A DNA stretch of 64,000 nucleotides from Burkholderia stabilis (GTDB lineage: Bacteria > Pseudomonadota > Gammaproteobacteria > Burkholderiales > Burkholderiaceae). The stretch spans positions 2,170,001 through 2,234,000 of the forward strand of contig NZ_CP016443.1 of the NCBI RefSeq assembly GCF_001742165.1, read 5' to 3'. The notes beneath the pieces were generated by a model. The model did not search any database. It was not told the DNA's origin and worked only from the letters and a program-made list of their open reading frames with translations. The stretch's first letter is position 1; the number at the start of each line of letters is the position of its first letter. Of this stretch, positions 42,270 to 51,471 are shown in pieces. The translations under genes and the position numbers were made by a program.

Positions 42270-42905
42270 ATGCCCAAAGCCACCGCCCCCGTTCCGCCGC
42301 CCACCGACACCGCGCCGCAGCTCGACCACCAGACGGTCGGCGCGCGGCTGCGCGACGCGCGCAAGTCGCGCGGCCTGACGCTCGCGCAACTGTCCGAGCG
42401 CTCCGGTATCGCGGTGTCGACGATTTCGAAGGCCGAGCGCGGCGACATCGCGCTCACCTATGACAAGTTCGCGGCGCTGACGCACGCGCTCGCGCTCGAC
42501 TTCGACACGATGTTCGGCCGGCCCGCGCCCGCCGGCGCGATGACGCCGTCGTTCACGCCGGCGGGCCAGCAGATGGTCTACGACACGCCGAACTACGCGT
42601 ACGGGATGCTCGCGAACGACCTGACCGGCAAGCGGATGGTGCCCGTGCGCGGGCGCATCCATGCCCGCAAGCTGTCGGACTTCGCCGACTACATCCGGCA
42701 CAGCGGCGAGGAGTTCGTGTTCGTGCTGAGCGGCGAGCTGGAGCTGCGCTTCGAGAACGGCCATGCGTACCGGCTCGGCGCCGGCGACAGCCTGTATTTC
42801 GACAGCGCGGTCGGGCACGTGTACCTGAGCCTCGGCGACACCGATGCCGAGGTGCTCGCGTGCTGCGTCGACGGCGATGCGCAGCGGCCGCGCGACGCGA
42901 TCTGA
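42270..42905 (+). CDS. XRE-cupin transcriptional regulator
   Basis: A 211-residue regulator. After a Pro-rich N-terminus (residues 1-18), an XRE helix-turn-helix covers about 23-78 (L-R-D-A-R-K-S-R-G-L-T-L-A-Q-L-S-E-R-S-G-I) and a cupin domain about 120-200 (G-E-E-F-V-F-V-L-S-G-E-L-E-L-R and G-D-S-L-Y-F-D-S). It is divergent from ridA-dadA-permease and should control it, and itself, through the palindrome at 42198-42223. It is a distant relative of the other XRE-cupin regulator in this window. Confidence 0.88.
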   Translation: MPKATAPVPPPTDTAPQLDHQTVGARLRDARKSRGLTLAQLSERSGIAVSTISKAERGDIALTYDKFAALTHALALDFDTMFGRPAPAGAMTPSFTPAGQQMVYDTPNYAYGMLANDLTGKRMVPVRGRIHARKLSDFADYIRHSGEEFVFVLSGELELRFENGHAYRLGAGDSLYFDSAVGHVYLSLGDTDAEVLACCVDGDAQRPRDAI

Positions 42906-43031
42906 CATCCGCAGGGGCGCCCGTCAACGGGCCGGCGCGGGCTGCCGATTCCGCTTAGCATGGACGACTCGCGCTGCCGCGTACCGCGCGGCAGTTTTCG
43001 ACTCTCGCCCGACCCAGGACGACTTCACCCG

Positions 43032-43538
43032 ATGACCACCATTCGCCTGCTCAATGCCGCCGATGCGGCGCAGTTCCAGTCCGTACGCCTCCTCGCGGTC
43101 GGCACGTCGCCGACCTCGTTCCTGCCGACCCGCGACGAAGAAGCCGGCGTGCCGGTCGGCGAGTTCGCGGCGCGCATCACGCCGACGCAGGCGCAGGCCG
43201 TGTTCGGCGCGTTCGACGGCGACACGCTCGTCGGCATCACCGGCGTGCGCCGCGATGCGCGCGCGAAGGTCGCGCACAAGGCGACGATCTGGGGCGTGTT
43301 CGTCGATCCCGCGTATCGCGGGCGCGGCATCGCGCAAGCGCTGCTCGACAGCGCGACCGCGCATGCGGCGCAGGCATGGCAGTGCAAACAGCTGATGCTG
43401 TGCGTGAACGAGGTCAACGGCACCGCGGAGCGGCTGTATGCGTCGCAAGGGTTCGTGCGGTTCGGAACGGAGCCGCGCTCGCTGTTCGTCGACGGGCGGT
43501 TCTACGACGAGCATCACATGGTGAAGGCGCTGGCCTGA
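43032..43538 (+). CDS. GNAT family N-acetyltransferase
   Basis: A 168-residue GNAT-fold enzyme. The acetyl-CoA-binding motif A reads V-F-V-D-P-A-Y-R-G-R-G-I-A-Q-A-L-L (about residues 93-109), with E-R-L-Y-A-S-Q-G-F as motif B near 137. The substrate cannot be deduced; single-domain enzymes of this length acetylate small amines or protein N-termini. The ATG at 43032 is followed by I-R-L-L-N-A-A-D-A, a common GNAT start. Monocistronic. Confidence 0.85.
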   Translation: MTTIRLLNAADAAQFQSVRLLAVGTSPTSFLPTRDEEAGVPVGEFAARITPTQAQAVFGAFDGDTLVGITGVRRDARAKVAHKATIWGVFVDPAYRGRGIAQALLDSATAHAAQAWQCKQLMLCVNEVNGTAERLYASQGFVRFGTEPRSLFVDGRFYDEHHMVKALA

Positions 43539-43968
43539 CGCGTTCGCGTCCAATCCCGTTCGCACGACGATATCGCCGCTTGCCGGTGATCGTCGAGGTC
43601 GGTTGCCTGCCCTTGGGCGTGACACAGTTCAGCGGTGTGACGCCCTTCTCATGGAAGTCCTTCACGTCGCGGCCGTGATTCAACCGGCCGCCCATCACAT
43701 ACGTCATCACATCACATAAAGCAGCCTGAGCATGATCGCTGACGCGTGAATTTTCGCCGTCTTCCACCCTCATCGCGACCTCTGGCGCGTATGTGTGCGC
43801 CCACTCACTTCGACGACACCAGGCATAGATATCCGTCATCGTATGTTTATGCGCAAAAACTTTATCTTCGACGGATACGCGGTCGAGCCCGAATCGACCG
43901 CGCGTACGGAATATGACAAGCTCGCAGACGCGTCATCCCCCCATGCAAACCCGTCAGAGGAGCCTCAA
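43539..43968. other. Lower-GC region before the aminotransferase gene
   Basis: About 430 bases with lower GC than the flanks. On the minus strand a frame from 43839 reads M-T-D-I-Y-A-W-C-R-R and stays open for over 90 codons; it is not obviously an artefact but has no good ribosome site and no recognised family. ATCCGTC (43831-43837) and GACGGAT (43870-43876) are inverted copies around a TATG/AAAACTTTAT-rich centre that may hold the aminotransferase promoter. Confidence 0.4.
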
Positions 43969-45327
43969 TTGCAGATCCGCCACGGAGTCGACCTCATCCG
44001 CGCCCGCGCCCTGTTCGATCGCGAGCGCCGTGCGTTCGCCGAAGCCATGCCGGCCTCCCGCGCGTTGTCCGCGGAAGCGTCCGAGCACCTGCTCTTCGGC
44101 GTGCCGTTGCACTGGATGCAGGACTGGTCGACGCCGTTCTCGCTGTACGTGAAGGAAGCGCGCGGCGCGACGTTCACCGACGTCGACGGCCATCGCTACG
44201 TGGACTTCTGCCTCGGCGACACGGGCGCGATGTTCGGCCATGCACCCGAGCCGGTCGCCCGCGCACTCGTCGAACAGGCCACGCGCGGCTACACGACGAT
44301 GCTGCCGAGCGAAGACGCCGCCTGGGTATCGCGCGAACTCGCGCGCCGCTTCCGGCTGCCGGTCTGGCAGTTCGCGCTGAGCGCGAGCGACGCGAACCGC
44401 TTCGTGCTGCGCTGGGCGCGCGCGGCCACCGGCCGCAACACGATCGTCGTGTTCAACGGCTGCTATCACGGCACGGTCGACGACGTGTTCGTCGATCTCG
44501 TCGACGGCCGCCCCGTGCAGCGCGACAGCCTGCTCGGGCAGTCCTGGGACCTGCTTGCCAGCACGCGCGTCGTCGAGTTCAACGACCTGGACGCGCTCGA
44601 AGCGGCGCTGAAGCAGGGCGACGTCGCATGCGTGCTCGCCGAGCCGGCGATGACGAACATCGGGATGGTGCTGCCCGATCCTGGCTTCTGGCAGGCCGCG
44701 CGCGAACTGACGCGCCGCTACGGCACGCTGCTCGTGATCGACGAAACGCACACGATCAGCAGCGGCCCGGGCGGCTACGCGGCCGCGCACGATCTCGACC
44801 CGGACCTGCTGGTGGTCGGCAAGCCGATCGCGGGCGGCGTGCCGTGCGCGGTGTACGGCTTCAGCGCCGAACTCGCGGAACGCGCGAAGCAGGCGAAGCT
44901 GAACGCGCCGCCCGGCCATTCCGGGATCGGCACGACGCTCACCGCGAACATGCTCGCGATGCACGCGATGCGCGCGACGCTGGCCGAAGTCGCGACCGAC
45001 GCCGCATATGCGCACATGTTCGAACTCGCCGCGCGGCTGGCGGCCGGCCTCGAACGCGCGATCGCAAAACACGGGCTGCCGTGGTGCGTGACGCGCATCG
45101 GCGCGCGCACCGAGTTCCAGTTCGCGCCCACGCCGCCGCGCAACGGCACGATCGCCGGCACGCAACTCGACAGCGAGCTCGAACACATCGTGCACCTGTA
45201 CCTGCTGAATCGCGGCGTGCTGATCACGCCGTTCCACAACATGATGCTCGTATGCCCGCAGACGACGCACGACGACGTCCACAAACTCGTCGCGCAGTTC
45301 GACGCGTGCCTCGGCGAACTGGTGTGA
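43969..45327 (+). CDS. Class III PLP-dependent aminotransferase
   Basis: A 452-residue aspartate aminotransferase superfamily (class III, glutamate-1-semialdehyde-like) enzyme. Features include V-D-F-C-L-G-D-T-G-A-M-F-G-H-A-P, G-C-Y-H-G-T-V-D-D, L-L-V-I-D-E-T-H-T and the PLP Lys in V-V-G-K-P-I-A-G-G. The start is uncertain: TTG at 43969 has AGAGGAG six bases upstream and begins close to the conserved part, while the frame is open back to an ATG at 43843. It precedes an M20 hydrolase and diaminopropionate ammonia-lyase on the other strand, suggesting amino-acid catabolism. Confidence 0.82.
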   Translation: MQIRHGVDLIRARALFDRERRAFAEAMPASRALSAEASEHLLFGVPLHWMQDWSTPFSLYVKEARGATFTDVDGHRYVDFCLGDTGAMFGHAPEPVARALVEQATRGYTTMLPSEDAAWVSRELARRFRLPVWQFALSASDANRFVLRWARAATGRNTIVVFNGCYHGTVDDVFVDLVDGRPVQRDSLLGQSWDLLASTRVVEFNDLDALEAALKQGDVACVLAEPAMTNIGMVLPDPGFWQAARELTRRYGTLLVIDETHTISSGPGGYAAAHDLDPDLLVVGKPIAGGVPCAVYGFSAELAERAKQAKLNAPPGHSGIGTTLTANMLAMHAMRATLAEVATDAAYAHMFELAARLAAGLERAIAKHGLPWCVTRIGARTEFQFAPTPPRNGTIAGTQLDSELEHIVHLYLLNRGVLITPFHNMMLVCPQTTHDDVHKLVAQFDACLGELV

Positions 45328-45377
45328 TGCGATGACACACGGCGCGGCACTCGCGCAAGCGGATACCGCGCCTGCCG

Positions 45378-46577
45378 CTACGCGGCCCGCAACGCGCGCC
45401 GCGCCACTTCCGCGAAATAGCGCGCGCCGGCCGGCAGGATCTCGTCGTTGAAATCGTACGTCGCGTTGTGCAGCGGCACGCCGCCACGCCCGGCCGTTTC
45501 GCCGTTGCCGATGAACACGAAATTGCCCGGCACGGCCTGCAGGAACGCGCCGAAATCCTCCGAGATCATCATCGGCTGCACGTCGGCGTTCACCGCGTCG
45601 GCGCCGGCGACCTGCGCCGCGGCCTGCACGGCCGTGTCGACCCATTCCGGAGAATTCACCGTCGGCGCGAACTCGTGCGTGTACTCGAACGTGCAGGTCG
45701 CGCCGTGCGTGCGGCAGATCCCTTCGCTGATCTCGCGCATCCGCGTTTCCAGCAGCGCCCGCACGTCGCGCGAATAGCTGCGCGTGTCGCCCTTGATCGT
45801 CACGGTCGACGGCAGCACGTTGCGCAGCCCGTCGGTGATGAATTCGGTACACGAGATCACGGCCTGCTGGCCCGGGTCGAGATTGCGCGACACGATCGTC
45901 TGCAGCGCGAGCACGATCTGCGAGCCGATCACGATCGGGTCGATGCCCATGTGCGGACGCGCCGCATGCGTGCCGCGCCCGTCGATCCGGATCACGAAAT
46001 TGTCCTCGCTCGCCATGATGCCGCCCGCGCGCGTCGAGAACGTGCCCGCGCGCATGCCCGGCATGTTGTGCGCGCCGAAGATCGCGTCGACCGGAAAACG
46101 CTCGAACAACCCGTCGGCCATCATCGCCTTCGCGCCGCGGCCGTGCTCCTCGGCCGGCTGGAAAATGAAGCGCACCGTGCCGTCGAAGTCCTTGCGCTCG
46201 GCGAGCAGTTGCGCGGCGCCGAGCACCATCGACATGTGGCCGTCGTGCCCGCACGCGTGCATCTTGCCGGGCGTGCGCGATGCGTGTTCGCGGCCGGGCG
46301 CATGCTCGGCGATGTTCAGCGCGTCCATGTCCGCGCGGATGCCGATCGCGCGCGTACCCGTGCCGGCCGTCAGGTTCGCGACGAGCCCCGTGCCGCCGAT
46401 GCCGCGATGCACGTCGAGCCCGAGCGTCGTCAGGATGCGCGCGACGTAGTCCGACGTGTTCACTTCCTCGAAACCCGTCTCCGGATGCTGGTGCAGATGG
46501 CGGCGCCAGGCCTTCAGTCGCCCCTGCAGCGTGCTTTCTTCGATTGCGTCCATTGCGCTTGCCTCGTCGGTCGTCAT
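45378..46577 (-). CDS. M20 family amidohydrolase (hippurate hydrolase type)
   Basis: A 399-residue metallopeptidase-fold amidohydrolase, M20D/HipO group. Metal and catalytic blocks are R-A-D-M-D-A-L (about residues 84-90), H-A-C-G-H-D-G-H (about 108-115), P-A-E-E-H-G-R-G-A near 146 and a C-terminal H-N near 372. It hydrolyses N-acyl or N-carbamoyl amino acids. Its ATG at 46577 lies five bases after the dpaL stop, so the two are one operon; deacylation of an N-acylated diamino acid before DpaL would make sense but is inferred. A second start at residue 9 is possible. Confidence 0.88.
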   Translation of the reverse strand: MTTDEASAMDAIEESTLQGRLKAWRRHLHQHPETGFEEVNTSDYVARILTTLGLDVHRGIGGTGLVANLTAGTGTRAIGIRADMDALNIAEHAPGREHASRTPGKMHACGHDGHMSMVLGAAQLLAERKDFDGTVRFIFQPAEEHGRGAKAMMADGLFERFPVDAIFGAHNMPGMRAGTFSTRAGGIMASEDNFVIRIDGRGTHAARPHMGIDPIVIGSQIVLALQTIVSRNLDPGQQAVISCTEFITDGLRNVLPSTVTIKGDTRSYSRDVRALLETRMREISEGICRTHGATCTFEYTHEFAPTVNSPEWVDTAVQAAAQVAGADAVNADVQPMMISEDFGAFLQAVPGNFVFIGNGETAGRGGVPLHNATYDFNDEILPAGARYFAEVARRALRAA

Positions 46578-46582
46578 GTCGT

Positions 46583-47815
46583 TCAGGCCGCCACCGCCGC
46601 GCGGTTGAGCCAGTCGCGCTGCCGCGCGAGCACCGCGTCGGCCGGGTCGCCCACGCAGCGCCGGTACACGGACGGCGCCGTCGCGCCTTCCGTATTGATC
46701 GCCAGCACGCGCGAATGCGCGTCGAGCCCCGCCTGCCGCGCGAGCGCCGGGTCGCGCATCAGCACGTCCAGCCCCGCGAGGCCGGCCGCCCCCGATTCGC
46801 CGGCGACGAGCGGCACGTCGCGTTCGCTGCCGGCCGCGAGGCCACGCATCGCCTGCACCGCGTCCTCGTCGTCGATCAGCATGAAATGATCGATGCACAG
46901 CTCGAGGAAATCCCAGGCAAGCGGCGAAGCCTCGCCGCACGCGAGCCCGGCCATTACCGAATCGACGCTGCCGGTCGCCTTCGCCGCGCGCCCCGCGAGC
47001 GCGCTCTGATACAGACAGTCGGCCTGGCGCGGCTCGACGACGATGAAATGCGGCCGCTGCGCGCCGTCGCGCTCCCACAGGTAACTCGCGACGCCCGCGG
47101 CCAGGCCGCCCACGCCGCCCTGCAGGAACACGTGCGTGAACGGCCGCCCGTCCGCCTCCGCGGCCTGTGCAGCGGCCTCGGCGGCGATCACGCCATAACC
47201 CTGCATCACGTCGCGCGGAATCGCTTCGTAGCCGTCGTACGACGTATCCGACACGACATACCAGCCGTTCGCCTGCGCGAGCTGCGCGGCGCACACGACC
47301 GATTCGTCGTAGTTCCCCGCGATCCGCACGATCCGCGCGCCGTATGCCGAGATCGCGCGCTCGCGCTCGGCGTCGACGTTCGCGTGCAGCACGATCACGC
47401 ACCCGCAGCCGATCGCGCGCGCTGCGGCGGCCAGCGCGCGGCCGTGATTGCCGTCGGTCGCGCTGATGACGGTCAGGTCGGCCAGCTGCGACGCGTAGCG
47501 GCCGGTGACCAGCCCTTGCGGATCGAATTCCTGCGTGCGCCGCAGCCGCTTCACGAGCCGCACCAGCGCGATCGGCGCGCCAAGCGCCTTGAAGCTGCCG
47601 AGCGGCGAGCGGCACGACTCGTCCTTGACGCTGACGCTCGCGACGCCGAGCCGCGCGGCGAGATCGGGCAGCGCGCGCAGCGGCGTGCGCGCGTTGCCGA
47701 CGAGCGGCCAGTGCGACAGCCAGGCGCCGCTTTCGTCGGCCGACGCGATGTTCATCACGCGGCGCAGCGCGTGGGGATAGGCGGCGCGCGAAGCGCGCGG
47801 GTTGGCGATCAGCAT
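46583..47815 (-). CDS. dpaL: Diaminopropionate ammonia-lyase
   Basis: A 410-residue fold-type II PLP enzyme that converts 2,3-diaminopropionate (both isomers) to pyruvate and two ammonia. The PLP lysine is Lys76 in G-S-F-K-A-L-G-A-P; further marks are S-A-T-D-G-N-H-G-R near residue 129-137 and G-G-V-G-G-L near 230. Length and pattern fit E. coli YgeX/DpaL (398). The ATG at 47815 starts just before P-R-A-S-R; the frame is open further up, but that part lies in the AT-rich control region. It is divergent from an Lrp/AsnC regulator, which probably controls it. Confidence 0.9.
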   Translation of the reverse strand: MLIANPRASRAAYPHALRRVMNIASADESGAWLSHWPLVGNARTPLRALPDLAARLGVASVSVKDESCRSPLGSFKALGAPIALVRLVKRLRRTQEFDPQGLVTGRYASQLADLTVISATDGNHGRALAAAARAIGCGCVIVLHANVDAERERAISAYGARIVRIAGNYDESVVCAAQLAQANGWYVVSDTSYDGYEAIPRDVMQGYGVIAAEAAAQAAEADGRPFTHVFLQGGVGGLAAGVASYLWERDGAQRPHFIVVEPRQADCLYQSALAGRAAKATGSVDSVMAGLACGEASPLAWDFLELCIDHFMLIDDEDAVQAMRGLAAGSERDVPLVAGESGAAGLAGLDVLMRDPALARQAGLDAHSRVLAINTEGATAPSVYRRCVGDPADAVLARQRDWLNRAAVAA

Positions 47816-47973
47816 GGCGGGCAACACTCCGTCGGTGAATTCGGGGCGGGCGCGCACGGGTTGCGCACGCCGCCGGTTCGAAAAATAATATTGCGCATGC
47901 CGGTCAATAAAATCGCCAAATTGGCCATCCTGACGCAAAAATTTCTCATTCTTTCGAGGCTGCACGCGCCAAC
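47816..47973. promoter_or_regulatory. AT-rich divergent control region of dpaL and lrp-type gene
   Basis: 158 bases with a strikingly AT-rich core at 47880-47960 (runs such as AAAAATAATATT and AAAAATTT) between divergent dpaL and the Lrp/AsnC gene. Lrp-family proteins prefer such degenerate AT-rich sites. I cannot define single boxes by eye. Confidence 0.5.
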
Positions 47974-48450
47974 ATGACGACTCCTCTCGATGCGTTCGAT
48001 CGCAAGCTGCTGACGGAAATCCAGCGCGACGCGCAGACGCCGCAAGCCGAGCTCGGCGCGCGCGTCAACCTGTCGACCGCGGCCGTGAACCGGCGCCTGA
48101 AGCGTCTCGTGGAAGAAGGCGTGATCGAGCGCTACACGGCTGTCATCGCGCCGGACAAGGTCGATCATCCGCTGACGATCGTCGTGAACGTCGAGGTCGA
48201 GAGCGAGCAGATCGACCAGCTCGACGCGATGAAACGGGCGTTCGAGCGATGCCCGCAGATCCAGCAGTGCTACTACGTGACCGGGGAATGGGATTTCGTG
48301 CTGATCCTCGCCGTGCGCAACATGGATCAGTACAACGCGCTCACGCGCGAGCTGTTCTTCGCGAACAACAACGTGAAGCGCTTCAAGACGCTGGTGAGCA
48401 TGAGCCGCGTGAAGGTCGGGCTCGAGGTGCCGGTCGAACCGGGCGAATGA
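47974..48450 (+). CDS. Lrp/AsnC-family transcriptional regulator
   Basis: A 158-residue Lrp/AsnC protein. Residues 4-63 form the helix-turn-helix (D-A-F-D-R-K-L-L-T-E-I-Q-R-D-A-Q and L-S-T-A-A-V-N-R-R-L-K-R-L), and residues about 68-150 the RAM/effector domain (Y-Y-V-T-G-E-W-D-F-V-L). Genes of this type beside amino-acid lyases usually activate them in response to the substrate. It is divergent from dpaL and the M20 hydrolase. Confidence 0.92.
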   Translation: MTTPLDAFDRKLLTEIQRDAQTPQAELGARVNLSTAAVNRRLKRLVEEGVIERYTAVIAPDKVDHPLTIVVNVEVESEQIDQLDAMKRAFERCPQIQQCYYVTGEWDFVLILAVRNMDQYNALTRELFFANNNVKRFKTLVSMSRVKVGLEVPVEPGE

Positions 48451-48466
48451 GTGCGGCAGTGAAACT

Positions 48467-48494
48467 GCCCGGCGCGCGACTGCACGCGCCGGGC
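48467..48494. terminator. Hairpin between converging lrp-type and esterase genes
   Basis: GCCCGGCGCG and CGCGCCGGGC form a perfect 10-bp stem with an eight-base loop, 16 bases after the lrp-type stop and 14 before the esterase stop. It lacks a U-run on either strand, so it may act as an intrinsic block or only as an RNA 3'-end structure. Confidence 0.45.
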
Positions 48495-48508
48495 GCACCA
48501 CATCGACG

Positions 48509-50230
48509 TCAGCGGCAACTGAAGCTCGCGGCCGAATTCACGTCGCCCGAACCGTTGTAGCGCGCGACCTGCGGATACGGGCACAGCGGGCGCGTGCGTC
48601 CCGCGCCCCATGACGTCGGCACGTCCGCGTTCGGTACCGCGTTCGTCGTGTCGCGCGCGGCCGCCACGATCGCGGCAGGCGCCTGCCCTTGCTCGACCCA
48701 CGCGACGAGCGGCGTCAGCATGTCGAACTGGTCGGCCGCCGGCCCGCCCGAACAATGGTTCATGCCCGGCACCGGATAGAAGCGCGCGAAACCCGACGCG
48801 TCGCCGCCGTTGGCCTGTGCGACCCGCGCGTACCAGTCGCGCGTATCGTCGAACGAGAACACCGGGTCGCCCGTGCCGTGATAGACGAGCAGCTTCGCGC
48901 CGCGCGACTTCAGCGCGGACAGGTTCGTCTCGTCGGGCGGCGTCATGAACGACCACGCGGATTGCGTGTACGTGCCGTTCGTCGCGAAGATCGCCGGCGC
49001 GTCGTTGTCCATGTCGAAGCCGAGCGCGAAGCCGGCCAGGTTCGCGAGCGTCGCCGCGCTTTTCGGCGGCGTCATGAACGTGAACGCCATCGCGGCCGGA
49101 TCGAGCGTGACCGAATTCGACTGCTTCCACGCGGCCCAGCCGCTGCCGGCCATGCCCGGATCGTACGGAAAGCCCGCGTAGAGCGCCGTGCCCGCGCTGT
49201 TGCGCGCGCCCGCGAACACGTTCTCGAGCGCGGTTTTCTGCGAGCTCGTCAGGCAGGCGCCGGTGCGCGTGCCGTTCGCGCAGGTCGGGATATCCGTCTC
49301 GACGCTGAAATGCGCCTGGCACGCGGCGACGTCCTGCACCATCCCGTCGGCCACGCCGTCGAGCGCATCGCATTGGTCGAGGATCTTCGCGCCGACGAAC
49401 TGGCGCTCCGCATCGGTGAAGCCGCTGCGGATGTCCGGCAGCCCGTTCGAGCCCGTCGCTGACGCGATCTTCGCGAACTGCTGCGCGCCATACATCTCGC
49501 CGATCGCCGCCTTCGGCAAATGGAAGCCCGGATCGCCCGCGATGATGCCGTCGTAGTCGCCCGCGTTGCGCACGGCCGTGACCATCGCGTGACGCCCGCC
49601 GTTCGAGCAGCCGCCGAAATAGCTGCGGTCGGGCGCCTTGCCGTACGCGAGCCGGATCACCTGTTTGGCCATCGGCGTGAGCGCATCGACGGCGCCGTAG
49701 CCGTAGTCGATGCGCGCCTGCGGATCGATGCCGAACAGCGGGTTCTGCGCGGCGCTGTGCCCGGAATCCGAGCTGATGACCGCGAAGCCCTGGTTCAGCG
49801 CATCGGTCAGCGGCCCGCCGCCGCCGATCTCGCCGGTCGCGGTCACGACGTTGCCGTCGAGCCCGCCATTCGCCTGGTAGAAGAATCGGCCGTTCCACGC
49901 CTTCGGCAAGCGCATCTCGAAGCCGATCGCATAGGTGTTGCCGTCCACCGCGCTCACGCGCGGGTTCATCTTCCCTTCGATCACGCAGTGCTCGGCGATC
50001 GGCTGGCCGGCCACCGTCAGCGCACCGGCGGCCGCGGTCGCGACCGACGTGAACGACGTATTCGCATACGCGAGCTTCGCGGCGAGCGCGTCGCAGGTCT
50101 GCGCCATCGCGGCCGGCGTCGCGGCGCTCAGGTGCGTGGGCGCCGAACTGACCGAATCGTCGCCGCCGCAACCGGCGAGCATCGCCGCGGACAGCGGCGC
50201 AATGCAGAGGAATACCGATTTTCTGTTCAA
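48509..50230 (-). CDS. Tannase/feruloyl esterase family lipoprotein
   Basis: A 573-residue exported esterase. The N-terminus carries a lipobox M-L-A-G-C at Cys21, so the protein is anchored to a membrane lipid. The catalytic Ser209 lies in G-G-C-S-N-G-G, the Asp in G-T-G-D-P-V-F near residue 470 and the His in N-H-C-S-G-G near 510, with the cysteines flanking Ser and His that are typical of the tannase family. It should release ferulate and related acids from plant-wall esters at the cell surface. It is last in the minus-strand ferulate cluster, 27 bases after the porin. Confidence 0.87.
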   Translation of the reverse strand: MNRKSVFLCIAPLSAAMLAGCGGDDSVSSAPTHLSAATPAAMAQTCDALAAKLAYANTSFTSVATAAAGALTVAGQPIAEHCVIEGKMNPRVSAVDGNTYAIGFEMRLPKAWNGRFFYQANGGLDGNVVTATGEIGGGGPLTDALNQGFAVISSDSGHSAAQNPLFGIDPQARIDYGYGAVDALTPMAKQVIRLAYGKAPDRSYFGGCSNGGRHAMVTAVRNAGDYDGIIAGDPGFHLPKAAIGEMYGAQQFAKIASATGSNGLPDIRSGFTDAERQFVGAKILDQCDALDGVADGMVQDVAACQAHFSVETDIPTCANGTRTGACLTSSQKTALENVFAGARNSAGTALYAGFPYDPGMAGSGWAAWKQSNSVTLDPAAMAFTFMTPPKSAATLANLAGFALGFDMDNDAPAIFATNGTYTQSAWSFMTPPDETNLSALKSRGAKLLVYHGTGDPVFSFDDTRDWYARVAQANGGDASGFARFYPVPGMNHCSGGPAADQFDMLTPLVAWVEQGQAPAAIVAAARDTTNAVPNADVPTSWGAGRTRPLCPYPQVARYNGSGDVNSAASFSCR

Positions 50231-50257
50231 GATGTCTCCCGTTCGTCAGGTTGCGGT

Positions 50258-51406
50258 TCAGAACATGTGCTTGATGCCGACCATCGCGCCGAGCTGCCCC
50301 ATCCCTTCGCCCGGTGTCGTGCCGGCGCCGCCGCCGCTGACCGCATAGCGCGCGTGCGCGCTGTTCCACAGATACGAGCTCTGCGCATAGACCGACGTGC
50401 GCTTGGTCAGCAGATAGGTCGCGCGCAGCGTCGCCATCGTCGCGCGCGTGTCGTGCGCGGTATTGACGATCCGGTAGCCTTCGCCGTCGACGACGAAATC
50501 CGGCTTGACCGCATACGACGCGCCGACGAAGAACAGGTCGGAATGCGCGCCGGCCGCGGCCGGCGAACCGGTGGACACGCGCCGCCCGATCCAGCCCGCG
50601 CCGATCCGCGCGCCCGCCGCCTGCGCATACGCGCTCACGTGCACGCGCGCGTCCTTGCCCGCGCTGCTCGTGAAGGCAACCGGGGCGACGCCGTCGAAGA
50701 AGTTCGCGGCCGCGCCCGTGCCGCCGCGCTGCTCCTCGTACGACGCCGCCGCGCCGAAATTCGCGCTGTCGTACTTGAGCATCACCGACCAGTTGCGGCA
50801 CTGCACCGCATCGCCCGGCACCTGCCCGGCGCAGGTGCCCTGCCCCGGCGAGTTGCCGGTGCCCGCGCCGTCGCGGCCGAACGAATACGCCGCGCCAAGC
50901 GTCACGCCGCGATACGTGCCGAGGTACGTCACCGCGTTGTCGGCGCGGCCGTTCGGCACGTATGCGTCGAGCGAGCCGAGCCCGTAGATGTCGGGGCCGA
51001 TGATGTCCGCGCCCTGCAGCGCGAGGTAGGTCATCGTGTACTGACGGCCGAACGCGAGCGTGCCGAAGCCGCCCTTCAGCCCGACGAACGCCTGCCGCCC
51101 GAACAGCCGCCCGCCCTGGCCGAGATCGCCGCCGCGCACGTTGAAACCGCTTTCGAGCGTGAATACCGCCTGATAACCGCCGCCGAGATCCTCGCTGCCG
51201 CGCAGCCCCCAGCGCGACGGCATCTCGCCCGTCACGGCCGGCATGCGCACGACGTGATCGCCGGCCGCGTTCGCGTGCGACACGTATTCGACGCCCGTGT
51301 CGATGATCCCGTACAACGTCACGCTCGATTGCGCATGCGCGACCGGCGCGGCGAGCGCGCAGCACGCGCCGGCGGCCAGCAGGCCGTTCCTGGTGTTCGT
51401 CTTCAT
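50258..51406 (-). CDS. Gram-negative porin
   Basis: A 382-residue outer-membrane porin of the Burkholderia OpcP/Omp type. Residues 1-26 are a signal peptide (V-A-H-A-Q), the mature N-terminus is S-S-V-T-L-Y-G-I-I-D-T-G-V-E-Y, and the protein ends G-I-K-H-M-F with the terminal Phe required for barrel insertion. The middle has the G-R-Q-A-F-V-G-L and Y-L-G-T-Y-R-G loops of 16-stranded trimeric porins. Its position between the transporter and esterase genes of the ferulate cluster suggests uptake of hydroxycinnamates, although porins are broad. Confidence 0.9.
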   Translation of the reverse strand: MKTNTRNGLLAAGACCALAAPVAHAQSSVTLYGIIDTGVEYVSHANAAGDHVVRMPAVTGEMPSRWGLRGSEDLGGGYQAVFTLESGFNVRGGDLGQGGRLFGRQAFVGLKGGFGTLAFGRQYTMTYLALQGADIIGPDIYGLGSLDAYVPNGRADNAVTYLGTYRGVTLGAAYSFGRDGAGTGNSPGQGTCAGQVPGDAVQCRNWSVMLKYDSANFGAAASYEEQRGGTGAAANFFDGVAPVAFTSSAGKDARVHVSAYAQAAGARIGAGWIGRRVSTGSPAAAGAHSDLFFVGASYAVKPDFVVDGEGYRIVNTAHDTRATMATLRATYLLTKRTSVYAQSSYLWNSAHARYAVSGGGAGTTPGEGMGQLGAMVGIKHMF

Positions 51407-51471
51407 ATCGTTGCGTCTCCAGACCTTGTTGAATCGCGCGCTCTGACGGCGCGCATTAAAAAAACGAAACG

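Noticed and set aside
38920..42378. A 1152-codon plus-strand open frame opposite the permease, dadA and ridA genes
   Set aside because: The product is an Arg/His/Asp-rich artefact of GC-biased codons; the minus strand carries three well-recognised genes and their regulator over the same span.
48327..51365. A 1012-codon minus-strand frame overlapping the esterase and porin genes in another frame
   Set aside because: Arg/Gly-rich shadow frame; the overlapping frames encode clear esterase and porin families with signal sequences.
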